In this document: positions 12,206 to 24,011 of the stretch, in pieces
Layout of the letters: each line of letters begins with the position of its first letter
Position numbering within the stretch: position 1 is the stretch's first letter
NCBI GenBank assembly: GCA_907163375.1
Contig: CAJQUW010009239.1
Span: 1-64,000, forward strand
DNA: 64,000 nt
Reading direction: 5' to 3'
Origin: Prostheceraeus crozeri
Taxonomy: Eukaryota; Platyhelminthes; Polycladida; Euryleptidae
The notes under the pieces: model-generated
Seen by the model: the letters and a program-made list of their open reading frames with translations, nothing else
Told to the model about the DNA's origin: nothing
The model's database searches: none
Made by a program: the position numbers and the translations under genes

Positions 12206-13919
12206 CAGGGTGCGAGAAAAGTCTTTGCGGATTTTTGATAACTTTATATTTAGTTATTGTATGGTGAATTGTTTTACTTTGTTTTCATTTTTCGTGGAAC
12301 AAACCCATCTAGAAATAAAACTAAACATTCCATGTACTCATTGACATTTTTATTCTTCAAATAGCTCACCGTCATGCTCAATGCACTTCAGAAAACGTTT
12401 CTGAAAATTCCTCAACGAATCACGGTAGTAAGAGAGAGCAATGTTGTTCATTTGTCGCTCAATCTCTTCCCGCAAGTCCTGAATGTTCCTGTAAATAAAA
12501 CCTGGAGGATAAACCAATTGCCGCAGGTGACTCCAGAACCAAAAGTCGCACGGTGTCAAGTCCGGCGATCTTGCTGGCCATTCAATAGGTCCTCTCCTGC
12601 CGATCCAGCGATTGGACAAATGAGTCTCTAGAATTTGACGCGCTGAAAGAGAGTAATGGGGAGGCGCTCCGTCTTGCTGGAACAGAAGGGTTCTTCCAGT
12701 GCCACGAGAGAAATAAGGAACGACTTGGTTCAACAGAAGATCAGAATATCTCTTTCCATTCATGGTTTCTGAACTGATATCGTAGAGAAGAAGTCCGGAA
12801 TAGCCTATACAGGCCCACACGGTGAGGATAGGAGTCTTGCCTGGGTTGGTCATTCTAATATTCGGGTTCGTCGTAGTCCAGAAGTGCACATTGTGCTTGT
12901 TGATGTTGCCTGTCAACGACATGACACACTCGTCCGAAAATGTTAGCTTTCGGAGGAAAGCAGGATCTTCTCTCGATTTTCTCCTTATTTCTTCACAAAA
13001 TTGTAAGCGGCGGTCTTCGTCCCCATCACAAAGAAATTGAGAATATAGCGGCTTGTATGGATGATAATGCTCGGCTTTTAGAACTTTTCGGACAGTGAAA
13101 TCAGAGATCCCGACATCCCTCGATATCGCTCTTGTCGAAGTTGAAGGATTTTCAGTGACAGCTTCAATTACCTTTTGCCTGTTTTGATCTCCAGATGCTG
13201 TTATGGGTCTGCCACTTCTGGGTCGGTCGTGGGACAGGCTGCCGGTTTCAAGAAGTTTGTTCTTCCGATACAAGATTGTTCTCGACGATGGGGGTTCCTT
13301 GTTAAATTTCTCTCTGAATTGACGAGCACTTTCTTCACAGTTGAAAGAAATGGCCCACGATGTGCAATAAACTTTTTCTATTGTCGAGAATTCCATCACA
13401 ATATCAAATTACTCACATCCATCAGTGTATCGAGTTTATAAACACAGTTTATAAAATGTATTGATTAAAATTAAAAATCTCGTAGTAAGATTCAAATGTG
13501 AAATCTATGCTGGTCAGCAAAAATAAGTGGCATAGCTTTTCAAGGCATAACATTTATTAAGGTTAATCATCCATGGTTTATTCCGTCATTTAATGATCGA
13601 TCCTCGAAGTTAGATTTAAATTTGAAATCTATGGAGCTCAGGAAAAACAAGTGGCATAGCTTTTTAAAGCATCGAAAAAAGCACAATGGAATGCCGAGTT
13701 TACAAAACGTATGGAAAGTAATCAATTTAAATTTTGTTGATTGAATAGCATAAAGCTCACTATGTGTTAAATCTGAAGACTTGGCATGCATAATAGTCGA
13801 GTGACAGAGTTATCTACAAACGCATTGCCACATATTGGTCACTGAAGAAATGATATTTGATCATTGAATAGCAATATATAAAGTTGACAAAAATCCGCAA
13901 GGACTTTTCTCGCACCCTG
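12206..13919 (-). mobile_element. Mariner-superfamily DD41D transposon, apparently intact
   Basis: A 1.71-kb element is bounded by inverted repeats of at least 30 bp (CAGGGTGCGAGAAAAGTC at the left, nearly perfect at the right) with TA duplications at 12204-12205 and 13920-13921. It contains one uninterrupted transposase gene on the minus strand. A pair of direct repeats of about 60 bases (near 13485-13545 and 13603-13672) lies between the transposase start and the right end and may be subterminal binding sites. Near-perfect ends and an open gene suggest recent insertion. Confidence 0.93.
12350..13399 (-). CDS. DD41D transposase of the Tc1/mariner superfamily
   Basis: The protein has 349 residues with no stop or frameshift. 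Residues about 1-115 form two helix-turn-helix regions that bind the element ends, separated by the RSGRP linker motif at 62-66. The catalytic triad is visible as D156 (SDECVM), D243 (QQDGAPPH) and D285 (TPCDFWFW), giving 41 residues between the second and third Asp. This spacing is typical of the rosa/visitor-type DD41D group rather than of mariner proper (DD34D). All key residues are present, so the enzyme could be active. It cuts out and reinserts its own DNA at TA dinucleotides. The alternative start one codon downstream makes no practical difference. Confidence 0.93.
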   Translation of the reverse strand: MMEFSTIEKVYCTSWAISFNCEESARQFREKFNKEPPSSRTILYRKNKLLETGSLSHDRPRSGRPITASGDQNRQKVIEAVTENPSTSTRAISRDVGISDFTVRKVLKAEHYHPYKPLYSQFLCDGDEDRRLQFCEEIRRKSREDPAFLRKLTFSDECVMSLTGNINKHNVHFWTTTNPNIRMTNPGKTPILTVWACIGYSGLLLYDISSETMNGKRYSDLLLNQVVPYFSRGTGRTLLFQQDGAPPHYSLSARQILETHLSNRWIGRRGPIEWPARSPDLTPCDFWFWSHLRQLVYPPGFIYRNIQDLREEIERQMNNIALSYYRDSLRNFQKRFLKCIEHDGELFEE

Positions 13920-13921
13920 TA

Positions 13922-15231
13922 TCACAAGTCATGATAGGAAAATGAAGACAGTCGAAGATGGGCTACTCATGCATGCTGAAGCAAATGAAAGTCGATGCAT
14001 AGAAGTGATGCAAGTGCAAAGGATGTCACTGTAAATTATATGAGTGCATTTTTTGTTGTCACGGAATGGCGATTTTTGCATTTTACATGATATGACGCAA
14101 ATATTACAGCGTCGTCCAATCACAGGCGCCAGAACCGTCATGGCAGCCCACAAACCAAAAGTTTTTGCATTTCCATGCCGAAAACTTGATCATCATACAG
14201 GTAGTTCAGCCTGAAGGAAAAGTGGCAAAGAGAATTTTTTAAAAATATAATTTGCACTGATTGATAAAGCTTTACTTTTGTAATTTCCAAATTCATTTAC
14301 CAGTGCCTGCATTTTTGGCATAGTTCAAATGCGCATTTCTAGAGCCTGCAAGTAGCTCATTGCAAGTAGCATCATCCTTAAGGGCTAAGCAATGATTTTT
14401 GTGAAGCCAACAAGCACAAGCAGGGGGACCTCATGTAAAACTGCGTTATATTGGCAATTTTTCTAAAACTGAATTTCGCAAGAAGTTTGCAAATACGCCA
14501 AATAGTAATAATTTGAGCAGTAATGTTTGTGGTGAATGAAAATTTAGAAAATTTGTCATTGCTATATACACCTTATTACACAAATAATTATACAGCATCT
14601 TTGATGATGAAACGTTCTGTATATGCAGCAAATTTGAGATGCGCAGACAGTAGCATATTTTAAGTGAACCACACAGGCAACTTCCGAACAAGTTTTCGAC
14701 AACTTTGTTGGCAGTCTGTAAAATGAATCACTAGATTTTAGTTCATTCAACAATTCAATTTCAAGGCTGTAACGCTGAAGAAAAGAGATACCAGATGATG
14801 GATAGTTTTGTGTTATTGCATAGCCTAGACAAAATAGCCTGCATTCAAAATATATATTTGAATCTCCGTAAGCACCGTTTATGAAAAATACTGCTGATGA
14901 TCATATGGAAACTGGTCACTAATTGATCAAACTCATCATATGCAAGTATGCTGAAAACTGAAAATCCTGAATTTAAATCGATGATCACAGACTTACATGT
15001 GTATGTACATTGTACATGCATCACTTTTGTTGTTCAAATACTTAATGGTGTGTAATTGATTGCATAAAATCTGTAAAAATATTGAAATCGTAGACAATTT
15101 ATCAATTTTGAGTATAAAGAAACTATATAAATCTTTAAGATTCCGTTGAATTAACTGACAGTCTTCATCGAATATTCAAAAATATTACTGGCCCACCTTT
15201 CAAAGAACATCATGCTTTTCCGTGTAATATA
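13922..15231. other. Intergenic and 3' flank of the SLC36-like gene
   Basis: AT-rich DNA. The part nearest 15231 is presumably the 3' untranslated region of the transporter. No other gene or repeat is supportable. Confidence 0.5.
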
Positions 15232-16779
15232 TTACTTCGGTTTATTTTCATCTTGAATAGCATTATAGATAGCCAAGATACTGGCGTAAGAACCAATGAT
15301 GGCTCCAAAAACACCAAGTGCTATTATCAACATGTTTTTGACAAAAGTGAACTTAAAAGAATAAAATTCATAACTGTGATCCCAAAAAAGGATAGTGTAA
15401 ATTAAAGGAGGAAATATAAGACATATTGAACTTCCGGCTAGCGCCCCAGTCAGAGAAATAACGTGTTCTATGTATGGAACTCCAGAGGCAACACCCACAG
15501 CGATTAGGTAAATTACAATCCTTAATGTACAATCAATCCATTTTTTGTCAAATCGGGCGGGAAAAGTTGATGTGAAAGCCTGCCATGACACATCCATTAA
15601 GATAAAACTTTGAAGTCCAAAGCTCAGTGCAACCAGTAACGCGGAGAAAGGCTTTACAAGCATCGTATACCAATGATGAAATGGCATGGAATAGACTATA
15701 GATCCTTCAACGCTTTCTCCAAACTTTGCATAACCAAAGAATGCTACAGCTACGTATATTACTAAAACAATATAAAATGAGGCATTCAAAAGTCCACAAC
15801 TTCCTAAGAGATTCCGTTTGTCTTTTAAAGCCATTTCAACTGGCAGGATGACATTTATAGATTCAAATGCAAACACAGCCACTCCGAAAAATAAAGGAAT
15901 ACGATCGATATTTGTAATCATTGGATACTTCGTCAGTGGCGGAATATCTTGGCAACAATACACTAGAATAAAAACCAAAATGACAACCATGAAAATGTTG
16001 CCAACGCTGCTTATTGTAGATAACAACTTGATTGATTTGATGAAAATAAATGGAAGCAGTAAAACGGCAACACATGCTACATAAACAGTGAGAGGCTGCT
16101 TAAAATCGGGGCGATAATGCTCAACCACATATTTGGTATTTTCTGATATAAACAGCAGAAATACGACGATTATGCCGAATTGAACAATCAACAAACTTGT
16201 GTTTAGAATTTTAGATGTCCATCGATATTTGCGACAGCGACTGTTACCAAACACAAATGAGTATTCCACAGTAGCACCATAATCCAGATAAACGTCATTG
16301 AGACCATAACGACTTCTCAAGAAATGACTGCATTCAACCACCAGATGAACACAGTGAATAACTACCAATGCCGTCATTACGATACCAACGATGCCAAATA
16401 GAAGACCAGCATTTGCAATTGCAGACGGTAAAGCTAGGGCACCGGTACCAATGCTTGCTCGAAGAACGACCATGAAAAAATACCAAGCGGAAATTTCTGA
16501 GTGCGTGCCATGAGCAGAAATTTTCTTTGACACCTCAGTTCTTGAGGCATGCTGTGAGGCTGTCAGATGTGATTTCCAAACTGTTGGGAGAACTGAATTT
16601 TCGGTTTTGAAGAATCGAAGTGAATAATTTGATGAATCAGTAGTCAGCTGATGATTCTGGTGGTCTTTCTCATTTAATGCTCTACGAGTATCGCTAGCTG
16701 TTTCTGAGGCTTTTGAGCATGAATTTCCACTTATTATTTCAGAGCTGGATTCTAGCAAGGGTTGCTTTTCAGAAGCCAT
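15232..16779 (-). CDS. SLC36-family proton-coupled amino-acid transporter, single exon
   Basis: The 515-residue protein matches the amino acid/auxin permease fold of the SLC36 (PAT) family, which export or import small neutral amino acids with protons across lysosomal or plasma membranes. Residues 1-95 are a hydrophilic cytosolic tail. TM1 contains the unwound substrate-binding motif GTGALALP at 111-118, and about ten more hydrophobic helices follow to the end (11 in all, the family number). Length is normal to slightly long. An acidic dileucine signal (EKQPLL, residues 4-9) suggests endosome or lysosome targeting. The whole coding region lies in one exon, while vertebrate relatives have many introns. 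No poly-A remnant or flanking duplication marks it clearly as a retrocopy. I cannot tell which SLC36 member it represents or its substrate. Confidence 0.9.
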   Translation of the reverse strand: MASEKQPLLESSSEIISGNSCSKASETASDTRRALNEKDHQNHQLTTDSSNYSLRFFKTENSVLPTVWKSHLTASQHASRTEVSKKISAHGTHSEISAWYFFMVVLRASIGTGALALPSAIANAGLLFGIVGIVMTALVVIHCVHLVVECSHFLRSRYGLNDVYLDYGATVEYSFVFGNSRCRKYRWTSKILNTSLLIVQFGIIVVFLLFISENTKYVVEHYRPDFKQPLTVYVACVAVLLLPFIFIKSIKLLSTISSVGNIFMVVILVFILVYCCQDIPPLTKYPMITNIDRIPLFFGVAVFAFESINVILPVEMALKDKRNLLGSCGLLNASFYIVLVIYVAVAFFGYAKFGESVEGSIVYSMPFHHWYTMLVKPFSALLVALSFGLQSFILMDVSWQAFTSTFPARFDKKWIDCTLRIVIYLIAVGVASGVPYIEHVISLTGALAGSSICLIFPPLIYTILFWDHSYEFYSFKFTFVKNMLIIALGVFGAIIGSYASILAIYNAIQDENKPK

Positions 16780-17974
16780 TTTTGAATGAATTCGGCAGAC
16801 TTGATCATTAATGTATGATAATGGCTAAGTTGGCGATGATGATGATGATGTAAGCAACATCTGATCAAATTTAGGTGGGGCAGAGTTCAATTTCTGAGTT
16901 TTCATTGAAATGGAATTTGCCGCTGGCAGCTTCGATTGTGAACTTGATGCTGAAGCGCGCCGAATAACATCGCTATCACGCATTTCATGTGTGATGTCTC
17001 ACGCCGATAAATTGAAGTGGCAGGCGAGTCAAATGTGAAATTGATTGTAGCACATCATGCAGCATCATAGGCGTGCGCAAGGGGGAGTGTCAAAAGCACC
17101 ATAGCCTCACTTTTTGTCTAGATAGCAGGTGATCCTTCTCCAAGAATTAACATGATTGATGATTGTGTACCGCATTTTAAACTGTGTTGTGAGCATGTCA
17201 AGTCTGTTATACACTGATCACCCTAGTAGTCTAATTCTTAACGGATCTTAAGGAATTACTAAGGTTAAACTAAACGTCATTGTAGGACTACTATACGTTC
17301 AAGTGTTTATTTCATTATGCCACATTAATCCATCAATTATTTCATTATCCAATTGATTAATGGTAACATCATTAATAATGTTTTCATTGTGTGATGTGTA
17401 CTATCACATGCATGAAGAAATCAAACAAAGCGCTGTGAGTCTCTACAGTTTGCAAAATAATTTTGAAATTTCTGTGCTAAGATTAGTAGGTACTGTCAAC
17501 ACAGCTTCACGTAGTAGGCATGACATTACGAATTTTTGCATGTTCCTGGATTCACTCTCTTCTATAAACATATTTAATCCACTGTCGATGTCTTTGCAGA
17601 TTAAAAGTCAATGAACCAGAAGAAGGCATCATTGATTTATGTGATAATTAGTAGCAATGCAGGTCATAAGCATGAATTTCTATATAATAGGCCTATTTCA
17701 TGCTATATAAAAATCGATAGTTGGCATATAGGTTCATCTTAGCATGATGGTAAGTCATTCAAATGATGCAAGATACTGTAGGCATAAATGTACTTGATTA
17801 TATTGAATAATTTGATGAAAAGAGCTCGAATATCGAATTATTCCATTCAGTCAATTCATCTTAATAGTGAAGAGACAGATCGATTCAGCCTCTGTCACTT
17901 CCAAACTGCACGTTCAGTGGATACATAAAGGCGACAATTTCGTGGCCGTTGATGTCGTTTCTGATTTATTAATG
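16780..17974. other. 5' flank of the SLC36-like gene, with a GAT microsatellite
   Basis: A short (GAT)n run lies near 16836-16852, about 60 bases upstream of the transporter start. The rest is AT-rich with no clear promoter or gene. Confidence 0.5.
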
Positions 17975-19628
17975 ATATTATTATTATAAATTATTAAGTC
18001 ATAAGTCATAAATGTTTATTCTGAAATATACAGAAAACGCAAAGCGATAGCCGCAAGGCACTTACATGCAAACGTTGATAACACGTGCAACATATGCATA
18101 CGCAAAGTTTAACATTAATAAAAAATACATGCGACATATATTTGCAAATTTACCGAGTGATCATGATGTACATGTAAATCATATACCATCATAAACAAAT
18201 TGCATGAGACTTGCATATTTACAAATTTTCAGAGTCGTCATGATATACATCATATACCATATACAAAATACGTGAAATCTATAGGGCCTATATTTAGAAA
18301 TTTGAAGAATGATGATCACGACATGATAAAAGTTTACTGGATGGGAGTCCTCACAATGGAGGAAAAGAGCGCAAATGCTTAACATCTAATATAGAAATGA
18401 ATGTAACAAAATCATCTATACAAAATTTGCACTTAAATGATCATGGTCACAAAATATGCAAATTCACTCGGATCAATGAGATTGAGACTCTTGTTGATCT
18501 TCATTATGATGAGAATCATCTTCAATATGGAATCTAAGAATGTATCTAAATAAAAATTTACCATCAGGTATAAAAAAATACTTATCAAATAATTTTATAC
18601 GAAATCACATATTAGCAGTCACAGTATGAGCAAAATTCACTTAGATCAATTGATTTGAGTCAATTCTTGAACATCATAAAAGTTGGAGCTTTCACTATTG
18701 AATCGTTCAACGAATTCCATATTTTGATGACGCGAAAGAAAAACAATCCACTGAGATAGTTCAAATTAACTTTCAAGACTGGCACAATCTGACAGCTGTT
18801 ACGTGATTGACCTCGAGTAATGTGAGATGAAAGGTAGGTGGTAAAGAAAGAGTTGAGCGACAAGTCGAAATGATTATACTACAGTTTATACAAGAAGTAC
18901 AAGTTCAACAAAATGCGTCCATATTCTAGTGATTTTAATTTTAACATTTGTAATCTATGAGGGTAGCTGTCATATTTAATACCAGAGCGTTTACAAACGA
19001 TGCGAGTGAAGAATCTCTGAACACGCTCAATACGGAAAATGTCGCGTTTGAGGTAAGGTGAAAAGATTACACTTCCATATTCCAAGAGAGGGCGAACAGA
19101 GACAACAAAGGCTTTCATTAAGATACGGGAGTTGTGGCAAACGAAAGATTTTAGGATACAGTATGCTCTGGCATATGCGGTTGAGCTGATGCGCGCACAG
19201 TGATCACTAAATCTGAGATCTGATGAGATCAAAAAGCCTACGTCTTTCACAGTGACTGAATTTTTCAGGGATACACTGTCAAGATGATAGTTGACGGAAG
19301 GAGCATATTGATCTCCAGCAGTAAACAGCAAGCTTTTTTGCATAGAAATCTTCAGTTGCCACGTTTTACACCAATTATCAAATTTGAGAAGAGTATGTTT
19401 TAGGTCTGAAGATACTTGTGAAGAGGAGCTATAACTTCTGGTTGACATAAACTTGAAGTCATCAGCATAAAGGCAGGCTGAAGTCGATCCAACTAGACAG
19501 TCAAACACGTCATTGACATAAAGAAGGAACAATACATGTCCAAGAACAGATCCTTGGGCACGCCACTTGTGACAGCTACCTCGTCCGAAGTGATGTTTCG
19601 GACCTGTAAGGATGGTAAGGATGGTCAA
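17975..19628 (-). mobile_element. 5'-truncated LINE (reverse-transcriptase half and 3' end)
   Basis: The minus strand carries the second half of a LINE RT gene (18660-19628), then an untranslated tail with an AATAAA-type signal and ATT-rich tail near 17975-18030. The 5' side is truncated near 19628, a usual outcome of incomplete reverse transcription. It is a different copy from those at 11186 and 40807. Confidence 0.85.
18660..19628 (-). pseudogene. LINE reverse transcriptase, C-terminal half
   Basis: The frame starts within the RT palm, at a degenerate QGSVLGHVLFLLYVNDV motif (normally QGSVLGPLLF). It continues through the catalytic LYADDFKF box and the thumb region, and ends with a C-terminus containing FFFRVIKIWNSL, typical of Jockey/CR1-group LINEs. 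One in-frame TAG at 18879-18881 interrupts it; the frame is otherwise open for 323 codons. The endonuclease and N-terminal RT are missing because of 5' truncation. The enzyme would have copied its own RNA into DNA at a nick; this copy is dead. Confidence 0.85.
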
Positions 19629-19966
19629 TAGTTTATTAATTTAGTTGTCATTTTTGGTAGTCATTTATAGATGTTTTATACTTCGCTAATGGAAACCGAG
19701 TAGATTTTCGGATACTTTTTAATCTCTTTCTTTGAATTACTAATTCAATATTGCAGTCTATATGTCACAGTTATGTCAAAATGTGTGATTATATACTTTC
19801 GCCCTTTATGTTCTCTGATCGTGCAGGGCAGAAATTCCACAATCCCGGAAGATCTCGGTCACGGATTGAGTGGAATAGTAAACATGCCATGACAGAGCAC
19901 ATGTGTGTTAATAATATGGGACACTGGGATGTGGGAATAGCGGGGAGTCGGAAATTCAGTGTTGGA
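19629..19966. other. Intergenic, nothing recognised
   Basis: A spacer between the LINE and the hAT remnant, with no supportable gene. Confidence 0.45.
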
Positions 19967-20662
19967 ACCGGTCGGGATATGCCGACCCGGACCCGACCGG
20001 CAGCCAACTTTTGCGACCAGCCGGTCTACCTGCCGGTCGACTGGCAATATTGCTTTGCTTCTTGACCGGTTTCTGAGCGGTAACAGAATTTCATGACCGT
20101 TAGTCGACCGGCAAAGTTTCTACATGTACAATAGCCAAGTTACGATTCCAATTTCGTAACTTTCGGAGATAAAATTGAATTGAAATATATTCTTGGCGAT
20201 TATCATAGTAAGATTACTTCAAATATTATCTATTTGAAATTTTTTTAGCTTAGAACTAACATAAACTATAAATTAGAACTATAGTAGCTTCAATCAAGAA
20301 TAAATTGACCAATCGCATGTATATTTATAAACCTGATGAAGCCATGGTTTGATAGGAAATCAAGTCGAGCGAAGCAAATTTTCGTGTGTGAATTAATAGG
20401 ACTATGGTTCTAATAAAATATCATTTCACATGTTTACAGCAGACATATCATTCTTTATACTCAAAGGATGCTGAATAAATGCTTATTCATATTGTACCTA
20501 CATGTACACGAATTTATAATATAACATGACAAATCGTCACAATTAATAAATAGCAAATTGTAAACAAAACAATTGCATGCACTTTGAGCAAAAAATTCTA
20601 TTCATAAATTTTGGAAAATCTGCAATAGGCAGTCTCCATAGGCAAAAAATAGAAACCTTGTG

Positions 20663-20878
20663 TCAAGGCCAGAGTTTCTTTAATTGAGCCTCTTTCAAAA
20701 CTGAAAGAGCGTCAACAGATTGTGTTGACAATCTCTTACTTTTTTCGCTTACGATTTCACCACTAGAGCTGAAATGCCTTTCTGATTCTGCACTCGATGC
20801 TTGTACTACAAGAATCTGTTTCACCAGGCTGGCCAGAACGGGATATTTCATTTGAAGAGATCTTGAAACTTGGTTCAA
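20663..20878 (-). pseudogene. hAT transposase C-terminal dimerisation domain
   Basis: About 70 residues contain KYPVLASLVKQILVVQASSA and SERHFSSSGEIVSEKSKRLS, the conserved hAT dimerisation motif (Pro-Ala-Ser-Ser-Ala-x-Ser-Glu-Arg-x-Phe-Ser), ending with a stop. Further pieces of the same transposase lie upstream in other frames, so the gene is broken. The domain mediates assembly of the transposase complex. Confidence 0.85.
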
Positions 20879-21253
20879 GAATGCATCCGATTTTGTGTAA
20901 GTCTGTGGTGGATGACCAATATTTCTTGTTCATCTCATCAACAATCTGTATTTTAATGTACGAGATGATGTCACTATCTGAGTCACAGAGGGGTTATTGT
21001 GATCAAATAGTATGTGAGAATCACGTTTTGAATGCTCAGGTTTTCACTTTTTTCTAGTTTATCAAATATCATATTGAATAATCCAAAGATTATTCTACTT
21101 TAGGAGAATAGGCGAAATTTGCAATAATCTATGCTCCTCGTTGCGACTCTCAAGGATGTGTCGCAATTTTTCATATGATGAAAAGATAGAGTCATGAAAT
21201 GTAAGAAAACTACGCCATGGACGGGTTCCACTCATACTTTTGATAGTTTTCAG

Positions 21254-22010
21254 CAGGGATGCGGAGTACTATCATTTTAATAGGACTCCGACCCCGGGGG
21301 TTGATATGACTCCGACTACGACTCCGGGTGGTCAATATGTGAAGCCTAGTTTTTTGAAAAATTAACTGTCAACCTACGTTATAGACCATTACAGGCTTGC
21401 CTGAACCTATTTTTAGGGATAATTGCTGTATCAGTCATCAATCATTTTCGATGAAAGTTTATCAAATGTCGCTTTCAGTTGGATGCGTACAACTCGGCGC
21501 CTCCCATCTTCTTGATGTGTGCTTCACACGGCTTTTCTCCGGTCTCTACCAGGCAGGAAAATCCCCATCTTTCTCAAAAACATGAGTACACTTTCGATTT
21601 TATTATGCGTTTTAGATGACCCATCACACACGATTAATGTGAGGTTAAGAGGCTATGTTCTCTTAACAAACTCGCATTTCATTTTTGTCTCTGATGTGAC
21701 CTTTGGCGCGTAGGTGTGATCGAGGTAAGACTTGTCTTCTCTACTGAATCACCGAGTGAAAAGACAGCACTTTTTCACTATCACGGCTCATTCCCTCAAC
21801 TATTACAAGCTTTGCATGCATAATTGTCTCTGTACTTTTGTTTGACGGAGAAGGCTGACATCAAGACAATAACAAATGTACGAGGATAAATAATTTGTTT
21901 GCATTACGCTTCGGGTCTAGTTATAGGCCGGAGTCGGAGTCCTATCATTTGATAGGACTCCGACTTCAGCAAAAATGATAGGACTCCGGGACTCCGACTC
22001 CGCATCCCTG
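21254..22010. mobile_element. Non-autonomous hAT-type element nested in the older hAT
   Basis: A 757-base element has 14-bp inverted repeats CAGGGATGCGGAGT / ACTCCGCATCCCTG and repeated GGACTCCGA words just inside both ends. It is flanked by a perfect 8-bp duplication GTTTTCAG (21246-21253 and 22011-22018), the size made by hAT transposases. It holds no transposase gene. It interrupts the transposase of the hAT element at 19967-22210, so it is younger than that element. Confidence 0.92.
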
Positions 22011-22210
22011 GTTTTCAGTAAATGCTCTTGTATGCAGGACGATTGTGATACATATCGCGTAAGAGCTCTGACAGCATTATGAAATACTTAAAATTGACCA
22101 TCATTGTTCTTTGTACTCTCCCATGCGTCATTTAAAATGGTATTCAATCAGTGAGTCATGCACTGGTGTCTCACTTCAGTTGCTAACGCAGCAACGATGT
22201 TCGCTCCTGA

Positions 22211-23754
22211 AAATAAGACAAATTTAATAATTCATTTAGTCAACCTATACATATCGTCAAAAAATACATTTTATCTGATAATAGTTGTTGCATCAATTAC
22301 TTAATTAAGTTGGAAACAATACATTTAGGCTGTAGGCTAATGAATTTCAATCTATATTGATATTGTATAACAAATATATCTTATCCTAAGTGTCATAGTC
22401 ATACAAAAGAAAATAGAGTAAAGATTTACCCTTCATGGAAACACATGTACTGTTTAGAATTATTTACTAGTGCATTGACTGAAATGCAAATTTTTAGTGC
22501 GGCCTAGCTGTGGCTTACATGTAAGTCATATTGATATTGACCTTACATCTCCCAACGTTCCTATTTGGGAACATGATGTGAAAAGCTGCAAAACATTTTA
22601 TATTTGGTGAAAGATGAGCCTATATATTTTTTTCTTATACTTCTTTTAAGATATCTAGTCCTTCAGGTGGTAGGGGCATATTTACATGTATGCCCCTTTA
22701 CATTTTTTGATCCTGAAATATGAATCGTATGATTCGGAAATTGCATAGCTGTATTTTAACATATTTTAGCTCGTAGCCATGTAGCTCTTAAATCATTTTC
22801 TTATAACGTGATGTAAAACATATCAACTTTACTGGATTCAAAACAAGCGTATGAATGAATCATTCATCAGGAAAACTTACAGGATAAACGAGAATCCAAG
22901 TCATTATCAAACAAAGCCAATTCACTTTTGGATATTTGCTATTTATACGAGTATATGACATATAGCACGATGAATGTGAGATTAATTGTATCTAGAAATT
23001 ATGTACATGCACTCCTTGAATTGCATTCGTATACTGCTTATGATAGATGCATTAATAAATAAATATCAATTATCAACATCATTGATACAATTTAAGTCAA
23101 TATTGTCAAATACAAATGACAATCCAATATACAAATACAAAATTGAGGAAAATGAAATCATCATCTAATGAAACCATGTCAACTAGATTAGACAGCTGAG
23201 GATATTTCCAGGTTAGTGATCATTATGGTTCTTAACCAAATCTTTGGTTAGGCCCCATTGGCTACTTCTCGAGAAATCTGCCAAAAATGTACCTAAAATA
23301 GTCAAGGGTGATAATCTCAAGTAGAAAAATATCATAGCTATTAGAAATCTGGTAACAACATATAAAACAATACTTTCATGACTTGACTTAAATACAGTCG
23401 AACTTTTCTTATTGCAACATCTCTTATAGCAAAACTTGTAGCATATTGCCACAGATTTTGGCGGTCCCTTGAATTGGCAAAAAGACAAGTTCGACTGTAT
23501 TATACTTAAAAGCAGTATATTGATTTGAAACCGAAGACCAAAGAAATCTATAGCTTACAGCAGGCTAGGTTCATATTGGTACCATGTAGCCAGTACAGCC
23601 AGTCAATAAAACCCGCTGTAAACTTCTGTAACTATCTGTATACTGTAAACTGTTTACCATAGGAAATCCCACGACAATAAGATGTCAACTTTCTCATGAA
23701 GACTTCCATTATAATGTCGTTCATTAGATTTCCTTGATCATCAGCATAATTTCC
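22211..23754. other. Intergenic, nothing recognised
   Basis: AT-rich DNA with no convincing genes, although parts may belong to the 5' end of the decayed hAT element. Confidence 0.45.
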
Positions 23755-24011
23755 TCTTAGTTACGATGCTTGTTAGCAAATATTCATTCCTTTTGATATC
23801 CAACTTGTTTCATACTACTAATAAAGCGGCGTCATGTCGATAGTATATGAACTAGCAAAAAATTAGCTTTTTCAAAACTGCTCAAATAATTTATCGGACC
23901 ACAGGAACGCAATCTTCACAAAAAACTGAATCTTTTCATATAAAAATTTTCACTGTATACAGATACTTTTTTAAGTCGACACTCTACCTAATATACCTAC
24001 TCTATGAGTAG
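23755..24011 (-). repeat. Dispersed repeat, inverted partial copy of 37195-37412
   Basis: About 230 bases match 37195-37412 in the opposite orientation, including AAAGCGGCGTCATGTCGATA and TTCATTCCTTTTGATATCCA. The end at 23979-24005 (CACTCTACCTAATATACCTA) also matches both termini of the element at 37176-37998. This is a truncated copy of that element. Confidence 0.85.

Larger units (their letters stand above)
19967..22210 (-). mobile_element. Decayed hAT-superfamily DNA transposon
   Basis: A hAT-like terminus, CAGTGTTGGAACCGGTCGGG, starts at 19967, followed by GC-rich subterminal repeats of CCGGTCGAC-type words up to 20110. A transposase on the minus strand then follows in pieces: the C-terminal dimerisation domain at 20663-20878, the DEMNKKYW and ILEPSFK region at about 20850-20950, and an upstream piece resembling the Cys/His-LN-ILND part at 22110-22200. 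The element is split by a nested miniature element at 21254-22010. The other terminus was not found, so the boundary at 22210 is only the last coding trace. Confidence 0.65.
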
